Shown here in pieces: positions 1 through 5,090 of a DNA stretch of 5,090 nucleotides; position 1 is the stretch's first letter, and the number at the start of each line of letters is the position of its first letter. Position numbers and translations under genes: made by a program. Source of the stretch: an uncultured Halieaceae bacterium (GTDB lineage Bacteria; Pseudomonadota; Gammaproteobacteria; Pseudomonadales; Halieaceae); NCBI GenBank assembly GCA_938045215.1, contig CALINF010000066.1:1-5090 (forward strand), in the 5' to 3' direction. Under the pieces are notes generated by a model. It searched no databases. It was not told where the DNA came from and saw only the letters and a list, made by a program, of their open reading frames with translations.

Positions 1-1329
1 GCACAGGGCAGGGATGTCAGCATCGGTGACGAGATGTATCAGCAAATGGAAGCCCAGGGCGCCATCTACGATGACGAGGAATTGCAGGCCTACGTCAACA
101 AAATAGGCCAACGGCTGGTCGCCCACAGTGACATGCCCAACTCTACCTTCACCTTCACCGTCATTGATGCGCCCGATATCAACGCGTTCGCCACCCCCGG
201 GGGGTTCATCTACATCAATCGTGGCTTGTTGGCTTATTTAGACAGTGAGGACGAACTGGCCGGTGTGCTCTCGCATGAAATCGGCCATATCACCGGCCGT
301 CATCACTCGCGTCGAAAGACAGCCAGTGTCACCAACAAGGTGCTGGCAACTACTGTCTACATATTGACGGGTAGCGGCGATGTAGCTGAGGCGTCGTCCA
401 TGTACGGCACCGAACTGGTGAGCGGCTATGGCCGAGAAATGGAACTGGAGGCCGACGGCTATGGTGCGGAGTATATGCACAAGGCAGGCTACGATACAGA
501 CGCCCTGCTCGAGGTTATCGGCGTGCTCAAGGATCAGGAGCAGTTTCAGCGGGTAAAGGCCAAGAGTACCGGCAAGAAACTCAATACCTACCACGGCCTG
601 TACGCGAGCCACCCGCGCAACGACAAGCGTTTGCAGACCGTTATAGCCGCCGCCAATGACCTCGACGATGGCAGCTACATAGAAAACCCCGCAGTACCCG
701 GTGAGTTTCGCAGCAATATCAAGGGTTTGGTCTGGGGGCAAAGTGTACAAGGTAAGCGCGATAAGCAACGCTATTACCACAACAAGCTCGGTTTTACGTT
801 CAAACCACCTGAAGGCTGGAATGTTGATGCAGGCGCAAGCGCCATCACTGCCAAAGCCGCAGACAACAGCGCGTCTATGAACATCACCCTGAAGCGCCGC
901 GACAAGACGGCAACGCCTCAGCAAGTGCTCGAAACCAGTGCAAAAGGCACCCTCAGCATAGGCAAGGTTTTAGATCAGGCAGGGCTCAAGGGATACACGG
1001 CGGTAGCCAGTGACGGCAATACCGCAAAACGACTGGGTGTTGTTGATTTCAATTACACCTTTCTGTTCGAAGGCTCTGCGAGTAACTTCGCCGCCAGCGA
1101 CCCGGCGTTATTGAGCATCATCGAAACTTTCAGGCCTACGCACCCGGACGAGAAACAGACGACTACGCCACGTTATATTCAATATATACAGGTTCCACGC
1201 GGTGCGACAATAGAGAATCTTGCTGCCAGTATCCGTATCCCTGACGCTGAGGCCCAGCTGCGCCTGATCAACGGTTTCTATCCCCGCGGCGAACCGCGCA
1301 CCGGTGACTGGATTAAAATCATCAAATAA
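1..1329 (+). CDS. M48-family zinc metalloprotease, 5'-truncated
   Basis: The reading frame is open from the first base, so the true start and any signal peptide lie outside the window; 442 residues are visible. Numbering from base 1, the zinc-binding HEIGH motif is at residues 92-96. The downstream ELEAD motif supplies the third ligand, probably Glu148, and the conserved SHP motif has His204. This order, HExxH then ExxAD then (S/T)HP, is the signature of peptidase family M48, which includes BepA/YfgC-like periplasmic proteases. The sequence before HEIGH (a YDDEELQAYVNKIGQRL stretch and an NAFATPGGFIYI stretch) also fits the family. After about residue 220 there is a long extension, a beta-rich segment around a GFTFKPPEGW motif. 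It ends in a LysM-like module (residues 398-442, VPRGATIENLA to GDWIKIIK). Family members commonly act on envelope proteins in the periplasm. The substrate here is unknown. An ATG at 34 is in frame but is not the likely start, because conserved family sequence precedes it. Confidence 0.92.
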   Translation, partial: AQGRDVSIGDEMYQQMEAQGAIYDDEELQAYVNKIGQRLVAHSDMPNSTFTFTVIDAPDINAFATPGGFIYINRGLLAYLDSEDELAGVLSHEIGHITGRHHSRRKTASVTNKVLATTVYILTGSGDVAEASSMYGTELVSGYGREMELEADGYGAEYMHKAGYDTDALLEVIGVLKDQEQFQRVKAKSTGKKLNTYHGLYASHPRNDKRLQTVIAAANDLDDGSYIENPAVPGEFRSNIKGLVWGQSVQGKRDKQRYYHNKLGFTFKPPEGWNVDAGASAITAKAADNSASMNITLKRRDKTATPQQVLETSAKGTLSIGKVLDQAGLKGYTAVASDGNTAKRLGVVDFNYTFLFEGSASNFAASDPALLSIIETFRPTHPDEKQTTTPRYIQYIQVPRGATIENLAASIRIPDAEAQLRLINGFYPRGEPRTGDWIKIIK

Positions 1330-1349
1330 GTAATCCGTCTGCCTGGGTC

Positions 1350-1355
1350 TATACT
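1350..1355 (+). promoter_or_regulatory. Possible -10 hexamer ahead of the amidohydrolase gene
   Basis: The 60-nt gap between the protease and amidohydrolase genes contains TATACT, one mismatch from the sigma-70 consensus TATAAT. No convincing -35 element sits 16-18 bp upstream, where the sequence runs through the end of the protease gene. It may be a weak promoter or chance. The two genes could equally be read through from the same transcript. Confidence 0.2.
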
Positions 1356-1376
1356 GTTGAGTATCCACATCTAGCC

Positions 1377-1381
1377 AAGGA
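1377..1381 (+). promoter_or_regulatory. Ribosome binding site for the amidohydrolase gene
   Basis: AAGGA lies 8 nt before the ATG at 1390, an ideal Shine-Dalgarno spacing. It fixes the start at the codon that includes the signal peptide. The in-frame ATG at 1462, which would give a cytosolic form, has no such site. Confidence 0.75.
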
Positions 1382-1389
1382 CCCGACAC

Positions 1390-3105
1390 ATGCCGTTTCC
1401 CCGCCACCTGCTGAGCATCCTGTGCCTAGGTACCCTGCTGACCCTGCAGACTGCTCACGCGATGACGGTCTATACGGCCAAGAAGATCATCACAATGGAA
1501 CCGGCATTGCCAGAAGCGACGGCTGTCGCGGTAGAGGACGGCCGCATTGTCGCAGTGGGTTCTCTTCAATCCCTGCAGCCTCTCATTGAGACTCGCAATG
1601 CGACTATCGACGATACATTGGCGGGTAAGATTCTGATGCCCGGCTTGATCGATCCACATGTCCACCCTTCGCTTCCAGCCGTCACCACGCAATTTCCTTA
1701 TCTGGCGCCCGACAGCTGGTCGCTGCCGACCGGCGAGTTTCCCGGGGCCACAACGCCGCAGGCCTATGAAGCACGCCTTAAAGTACTCGCTGCAGCCCAC
1801 GACGATCCCTCAGTCCCCTTTATAGCGTGGGGCTATCACCCACTCTGGCATGGTGAAGTGTATCGCGACACACTCAACAGCTGGTTTCCTGACCAGCCAG
1901 TGATGATCTGGCACCGCTCCTTCCACGAGATTATCGGTAACGACGCCGCACTGGAGATGCTGGGGGTCAGCGAGGAGGATACCCTGGGTAATCATGAGAG
2001 CGACTGGGCCAGGGGACACTTCTGGGAGAACGGTCTTAAAGCCATCGTGCCCAAACTGTCTTTCCTGTTCGAACCACAGCGATTCGGTGCTGGCATGGCC
2101 AATTTTCTGGAGATGGTACATCAGGCTGGTGTTACTACGGTGTTGGATATGGGCACGGGAGTGTTCGGCAATCCAACCCAGGAAATAGCGCTGATCAGAC
2201 AAACCACCGAGAGCAGCGAAGCCCCCCTGCGCATCATACTGACACCAATCATCACAGACTTTTTGGCACGCGGTAAAACGCCAGAAGAAGCATTGCTGGA
2301 GATCGCTCAATGGCGAGAAGGAAACTCGCGGCGCGTGATGATTGACCGCCACTTCAAGTTGATGATGGATGGAGCCATCTTCAGTGGCCTTTCGCAGATG
2401 GGCCCACCGGGCTATCTGGATGGACACGAGGGGCAATGGATGGCGCCGCTGGAGGTTACAGCGCAGTGGGCGGAAGTGTTCTGGAATGCTGACTACAAAA
2501 TCCACGCCCACACCAATGGCGACAAGAGCGCTGCCGCCCTGATTGAACTGTTGCGCTCCCTGCAATCCCAGCACTATAGACCCGACCACCGTCTGACCCT
2601 GGAACACTTCGCCTACTCCACGCAAGATCAGAGTCGGCAACTGAAGGCACTAGGCGCCGTAGTATCAGCCAATCCTTACTATCATTACATTTTGTCAGAC
2701 CAGTACAGTCAGGAGTGGCTGGGACCTGATCGCGGCAACCAGATGGTGCGACTGGGCTCACTCGAACGGTTAGGCGTACCATTTGCTCTGCATTCCGACA
2801 ATCCGATGGCGCCATTGTCCCCACTCACACTTGCCCACGTTGCCGTAAACCGGGTGACCATCAATGGCAATTTGACCGGTGCGAACGAGCGTATCTCCCT
2901 GGACGCAGCCCTGCGTGCTGTGACGGTGGACGCCGCCTGGGTGATGGGCTGGGAGGACGAGATTGGTTCCATCCGCGCCGGCAAGCGTGCGGATTTCGCG
3001 ATCCTCGACGCAGATCCCTATCAGGTAGACCCACGCAAACTCAAAGACATAGCGATATGGGGTACGATATTTGAAGGTGAACTGTACCCGGTTGCCAGGC
3101 CTTGA
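1390..3105 (+). CDS. Exported amidohydrolase, YtcJ-like (Amidohydro_3 family)
   Basis: This 571-residue protein belongs to the metal-dependent amidohydrolase superfamily and has the usual length of YtcJ-like members. Residues 1-24 form a Sec signal peptide: Arg5/His6, a leucine-rich core and a TAHA cleavage site. There is no twin-arginine motif or lipobox. The rest reads as an N-terminal beta-sandwich strand, then the GLIDPHVHP metal motif with His90 and His92. Next come a WHRSFHEIIGNDAAL segment, Lys323 in KLMMDGA (the probable bridging-lysine region), His374 in HTNGD, His406 in LEHF and Asp470 in HSDNP. The C-terminal sandwich closes with GSIRAGKRADFAILDADP. All expected metal and catalytic positions appear intact, so it should be an active hydrolase. 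The family cleaves C-N bonds in amides or cyclic ureas, but the substrate cannot be read from sequence. The signal peptide places it in the periplasm. The lysozyme inhibitor-like gene starts 20 nt downstream. Confidence 0.92.
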   Translation: MPFPRHLLSILCLGTLLTLQTAHAMTVYTAKKIITMEPALPEATAVAVEDGRIVAVGSLQSLQPLIETRNATIDDTLAGKILMPGLIDPHVHPSLPAVTTQFPYLAPDSWSLPTGEFPGATTPQAYEARLKVLAAAHDDPSVPFIAWGYHPLWHGEVYRDTLNSWFPDQPVMIWHRSFHEIIGNDAALEMLGVSEEDTLGNHESDWARGHFWENGLKAIVPKLSFLFEPQRFGAGMANFLEMVHQAGVTTVLDMGTGVFGNPTQEIALIRQTTESSEAPLRIILTPIITDFLARGKTPEEALLEIAQWREGNSRRVMIDRHFKLMMDGAIFSGLSQMGPPGYLDGHEGQWMAPLEVTAQWAEVFWNADYKIHAHTNGDKSAAALIELLRSLQSQHYRPDHRLTLEHFAYSTQDQSRQLKALGAVVSANPYYHYILSDQYSQEWLGPDRGNQMVRLGSLERLGVPFALHSDNPMAPLSPLTLAHVAVNRVTINGNLTGANERISLDAALRAVTVDAAWVMGWEDEIGSIRAGKRADFAILDADPYQVDPRKLKDIAIWGTIFEGELYPVARP

Positions 3106-3111
3106 CCCACC

Positions 3112-3116
3112 AGGAG
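3112..3116 (+). promoter_or_regulatory. Ribosome binding site that selects a TTG start
   Basis: AGGAG ends 9 nt before the TTG at 3126 and only 3 nt before the TTG at 3120. It lies downstream of the TTG at 3102, so that codon cannot use it. The 3126 start has the best spacing and leaves a compact signal peptide. No ATG lies in frame between the amidohydrolase stop and position 3180. Confidence 0.65.
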
Positions 3117-3125
3117 ATCTTGCTA

Positions 3126-3710
3126 TTGAACGCACACAGATTCTTGTCTGTCATTGTTCTGGCGGGCGCTTTTTGTGGCATGACACAGGCTCAGCCTGCT
3201 TTTGATTGTAACGACGCTGAGGGCGAGGTGGAAACTCTGATCTGTAACGATGAAGCGCTACAGGCGTTGGATCGCACGCTTTCGAAAACCTATGCCCGCG
3301 CCATGCAGGCCCTGCCAGAGGAGGACAAAGCCAGCGAAAAAGCCATCCAACGAGGCTGGATAAAAGGGCGGAATGATTGTTGGAAAGCGGACGACTTGGA
3401 AGCGTGCATTACTTACAGCTACCAGACCCGTATCGTGGAGCTGCAGATTCGCAGCGGGGCGTTGGAAGCGCCTGCATTCGTTACGCTGCACTGTGAGCAG
3501 GAACCCGACAAGCGGTTCACCGCGAGCTTCTACAATGCGACCGACCCACGCAGCGTCGTGCTCACACTCGCCAATGATCAGGTAATCGCGTTTGTTACAC
3601 CATCGGCAAGCGGCGCACGCTACCAGGCCAGCGGCGTAGATTTCTGGACCAAGGGAAAACAAGCCAGCGTGGAATGGTTCGGAAAATCGCTCAAATGCTC
3701 ACTGCCCTGA
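3126..3710 (+). CDS. LprI-like/MliC two-domain lysozyme inhibitor-like protein
   Basis: I predict 194 residues from a TTG start chosen by the AGGAG site. Residues 1 to about 23 form a Sec signal peptide, with cleavage near TQAQ. Cys15 is preceded by Phe and does not make a lipobox, so the protein is probably soluble in the periplasm. Residues about 27-106 match the LprI/DUF1311 pattern: Cys28, Cys40, an ALQALDRTLSKTYARAM helix, then WIKGRNDC (Cys85) and Cys94, giving four cysteines for two disulfides. Residues about 120-194 match the MliC/PliC inhibitors of C-type lysozyme: Cys123 and Cys191 as the likely disulfide, the SASGARY loop at 160-166, and WTKG with Lys176. In MliC the equivalent loop serine and lysine enter the lysozyme active site. 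The inferred role is protection of peptidoglycan from host or predator lysozyme. LprI domains also occur in proteins of unknown role, so the N-terminal function is less sure. Alternative starts are TTG 3102 and 3120; an ATG at 3180 would remove the signal peptide. Confidence 0.87.
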   Translation: MNAHRFLSVIVLAGAFCGMTQAQPAFDCNDAEGEVETLICNDEALQALDRTLSKTYARAMQALPEEDKASEKAIQRGWIKGRNDCWKADDLEACITYSYQTRIVELQIRSGALEAPAFVTLHCEQEPDKRFTASFYNATDPRSVVLTLANDQVIAFVTPSASGARYQASGVDFWTKGKQASVEWFGKSLKCSLP

Positions 3711-3712
3711 GC
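3697..3712. repeat. Inverted repeat holding the stop codons of two convergent genes
   Basis: GCTCA and TGAGC form perfect 5-bp arms around a 6-base loop. The left arm contains TCA, which is the minus-strand TGA stop of the DUF2288 gene. The right arm contains the TGA stop of the lysozyme inhibitor-like gene. On the minus strand the hairpin is followed by a loose T-rich stretch, but neither side has a proper U-tract. It could act as a weak bidirectional terminator, or be a by-product of the overlap. Confidence 0.3.
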
Positions 3713-4034
3713 CCGGCATTTCACCATCACGATTTTGCACAAGCACCCAGGGGGCGGCGACCACCGCCCACACTGAGATATCGCCATCCAGCCAATTCTG
3801 CGCATTACTGTCGCTGACCGCCTGAACCTCTCCACTGGCAATCCATTGCTTGAATTGTTCGGTATTGTCCAGGCCTAGCTGTACGGCAACATCAATCAGA
3901 TCCAATGCGCCGTCCACTTCAACCACACTACCGTGTGCAAAATACGTCTGCAGGTCTCGCCACGGAATGCGCGCAGTCTGCGCGAGGTATTCCTGCTGCA
4001 GTTGAGCCTTACGATCAGCGTCTGAATCAACCAT
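3699..4034 (-). CDS. DUF2288 family protein
   Basis: This small protein of 111 residues is charged, has no signal peptide or membrane segment, and should be cytosolic. It carries the pattern I associate with DUF2288: an early TARIPWRDLQTYFAHG segment, then VDGALDLIDVA, then QFKQWIASGEVQ, and a C-terminal WAVVAAPWVLVQ. Length is typical of the family, whose biochemical role is not known. I chose the ATG at 4034 because conserved sequence begins soon after it. The frame stays open upstream to 4124, but that part lies in another frame of gloC and resembles no domain. The start overlaps the gloC stop by 8 nt with no clear Shine-Dalgarno site, so translation is probably coupled to gloC. The 3' end overlaps the convergent lysozyme inhibitor-like gene by 12 bp. 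Confidence 0.85.
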   Translation of the reverse strand: MVDSDADRKAQLQQEYLAQTARIPWRDLQTYFAHGSVVEVDGALDLIDVAVQLGLDNTEQFKQWIASGEVQAVSDSNAQNWLDGDISVWAVVAAPWVLVQNRDGEMPGSGQ

Positions 4035-4677
4035 AGCGAGGATCAGCCACGAACGGATTCGACCGCCGCTCCTGGCCAAAGGTGGACGTAGGGCCATGGC
4101 CGGGAATGAAAGTAATGTCGTCACCCAAAGGAAACAGTTTCTCGCGGATGCTGCTGATCAATTGGTCATGATTTCCGCGCGGGAAATCGGTTCGACCTAT
4201 CGAGCCCTGAAACAGTACATCGCCAACCCACGCCACCTGCTGCGGCTCATAATGAAAAACAACGTGGCCCGGCGTGTGACCAGGACAATGAAACACCTGC
4301 AGCGACTGCTCGCCAACAGTGACCGTATCACCCTCCTCCAGCCAGCGGTCGGGTACAAACGCATCGGCGTGAGGAAAACCGGACATTTTGCATGACTCTG
4401 GCAACTTCTGGATCCAGAAATCGTCCTCCCGGTGCGGCCCCTCAATAGGCACATGCAGCCGTTCACGCAATACATCTGAAGCGGCACAGTGATCCATATG
4501 GCCATGAGTCAGAATAACTTTCTCAACCGTGGCCTCCAGCTTATCCACGGCCTCCAGGATACGATCTATATCGCCGCCGGGATCAACCACCGCCGCCTTT
4601 GAGCTAGACACGCATTTTATGACAGAACAGTTTTGCTGATAGGGCGTTACCGGGACAATCATTACCTGAATGGTCAT
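4027..4677 (-). CDS. gloC: Type II glyoxalase, metallo-beta-lactamase fold (GloC/YcbL)
   Basis: The protein has 216 residues and strongly resembles E. coli GloC (YcbL, about 215 residues) along its whole length. It should hydrolyse S-D-lactoylglutathione to D-lactate and glutathione, the second step of methylglyoxal detoxification, in the cytosol. The metal motif THGHMDH gives His58, His60, Asp62 and His63. The other ligands are His134 in CPGHTPGH, Asp153 in VGDVLF and His194 in IPGHGP, so the dinuclear site is complete. Shared stretches include QNCSVI, VDPGGD, DFPRGNH and LGDDITFIPGHGP. It lacks the extra C-terminal substrate-binding domain of classical GloB, which fits the short GloC form. 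Upstream, only 9 nt separate it from the symporter stop; downstream, the DUF2288 start overlaps its stop by 8 nt. I take the ATG at 4677 as the start, since it follows an AGGG site and matches the E. coli N-terminus closely. Confidence 0.93.
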   Translation of the reverse strand: MTIQVMIVPVTPYQQNCSVIKCVSSSKAAVVDPGGDIDRILEAVDKLEATVEKVILTHGHMDHCAASDVLRERLHVPIEGPHREDDFWIQKLPESCKMSGFPHADAFVPDRWLEEGDTVTVGEQSLQVFHCPGHTPGHVVFHYEPQQVAWVGDVLFQGSIGRTDFPRGNHDQLISSIREKLFPLGDDITFIPGHGPTSTFGQERRSNPFVADPRYG

Positions 4678-4684
4678 CGGTGAA

Positions 4685-4688
4685 CCCT
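4685..4688 (-). promoter_or_regulatory. Ribosome binding site for gloC, overlapping the symporter stop
   Basis: On the minus strand the symporter's TAG stop runs straight into GG, creating AGGG 7 nt before the gloC ATG. Ribosomes ending the symporter therefore sit on the gloC initiation region. The site is short, and the call rests mainly on its position. Confidence 0.45.
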
Positions 4689-5090
4689 ACGCCGCTGCCA
4701 GCGGGCGGCTGTCGTCTTCACTATCGGAATCTGATTTGTCGGGATTCAAATCAGCCTTGGGGTCCAGAAACACCCGCTCATCGAACTGATTCTCGCTCTT
4801 GCCCACAATCACCGACACAGTTGCATCGCCCGTTACATTGACCGCTGTACGCACCATGTCCAGCAGGCGATCCACGCCAATAATCAAAGCGATTCCCTCA
4901 ACGGGTAAACCGGCTTGCTCCAATACCAGCGCCAATGTAATCAGGCCCACTCCTGGTACCGCTGCTGTGCCGATAGAGGCCAGTGTGGCTGTCAAAATAA
5001 CGGTGATGTACGCGGTCGCGGAAAGATCCACGCCATACACCTGAGCAATAAAGACAGTGGCAACCCCCTGCATAATTGCGGTGCCGTCCA
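4687..5090 (-). CDS. Dicarboxylate/amino acid:cation symporter, C-terminal part
   Basis: Only the last 133 residues or so are in the window; the start lies beyond the right edge. It is an inner-membrane symporter of the glutamate transporter (GltPh/GltP, DAACS) fold. The visible part opens with DGTA, the end of the TM7 NMDGT motif. It continues through the HP2 hairpin (SIGTAAVPGVG) and the TM8 signature VDRLLDMVRTAVNVTGD. Spacing in TM8 matches the archaeal GltPh residues Asp390, Asp394, Arg397, Thr398, Asn401 and Asp405 exactly. The Asp-Arg pair binds the amino group and side-chain carboxylate of acidic amino acids. DctA-type C4-dicarboxylate carriers, as I recall them, have Ser and Asn at the Asp394 and Asp405 positions. 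I therefore favour glutamate or aspartate as substrate. The tail after TM8 is long and acidic (DSDSEDD near the end). The internal ATG at 5073 is not the start. gloC follows after 9 nt. Confidence 0.92.
   Translation of the reverse strand, partial: DGTAIMQGVATVFIAQVYGVDLSATAYITVILTATLASIGTAAVPGVGLITLALVLEQAGLPVEGIALIIGVDRLLDMVRTAVNVTGDATVSVIVGKSENQFDERVFLDPKADLNPDKSDSDSEDDSRPLAAA

Noticed and set aside
238..924. Open frame of 228 codons on the minus strand, antisense to the M48 protease gene
   Set aside because: The plus strand carries the zinc motif and conserved family sequence. The antisense product shows no recognisable domain.
1810..2640. Long open frame of 276 codons on the minus strand, antisense to the amidohydrolase gene
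   Set aside because: It lies wholly opposite a well-supported gene with intact motifs. Its translation resembles no family I know and it has no ribosome binding site I can point to.
3752..3769. GGGCGG/CCGCCC hairpin with a 6-base loop near the convergent gene ends
   Set aside because: It has no T-run on either strand and encodes the conserved WAVVAAPW segment of the DUF2288 protein, so protein coding explains it.
3970..3984. Near-perfect palindrome CGCGCAG-T-CTGCGCG
   Set aside because: It sits inside the conserved TARIPW region of the DUF2288 gene. The single-base centre is poor for a hairpin, and there is no sign of a regulatory site.
4035..4124. Upstream extension of the DUF2288 frame to an ATG at 4124
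   Set aside because: The extra 30 residues are an out-of-frame reading of the GloC C-terminus and do not resemble the DUF2288 family. The ATG at 4034 gives the typical length.
4171..4187. ATTTCC/GGAAAT inverted repeat around GCGCG
   Set aside because: It encodes the conserved DFPRGNH stretch of GloC in the middle of the gene and is best explained by coding constraint.

Overview
The window looks like part of a chromosome from a Gram-negative, probably gammaproteobacterial organism. The close resemblance of one gene to enterobacterial GloC (YcbL), a DUF2288 protein, exported proteins with Sec-type signal peptides, and a lysozyme inhibitor-like protein all point that way. Codon use and base composition look even across the window. 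I see no mobile element, phage gene, tRNA, rRNA or CRISPR array. A marine gammaproteobacterium is a guess from overall style only.

Left half, plus strand (1-3710): three tandem genes, each apparently for an exported or envelope protein. The first is the 3' part of an M48-family zinc metalloprotease, cut by the left edge. The second is a complete amidohydrolase of the YtcJ/Amidohydro_3 type with a signal peptide. The third is a small periplasmic protein that joins an LprI-like (DUF1311) domain to a C-terminal MliC-type lysozyme inhibitor domain, and it probably starts at a TTG codon. Gaps are 60 nt and 20 nt, so co-transcription is possible, most convincingly for the last two.

Right half, minus strand (3699-5090): a compact run transcribed right to left. 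It holds the C-terminal part of a glutamate-transporter-fold symporter (cut by the right edge), then gloC (a type II glyoxalase of the metallo-beta-lactamase fold) after 9 nt, then a DUF2288 protein whose start overlaps the gloC stop by 8 nt. The spacing strongly suggests one operon with translational coupling.

The two blocks converge. The lysozyme inhibitor-like gene and the DUF2288 gene overlap tail to tail by 12 bp, inside a small inverted repeat that carries both stop codons. The most noteworthy item is the LprI-MliC two-domain protein. The rest is ordinary chromosomal gene content, and I see no clear sign of a new multi-gene system.
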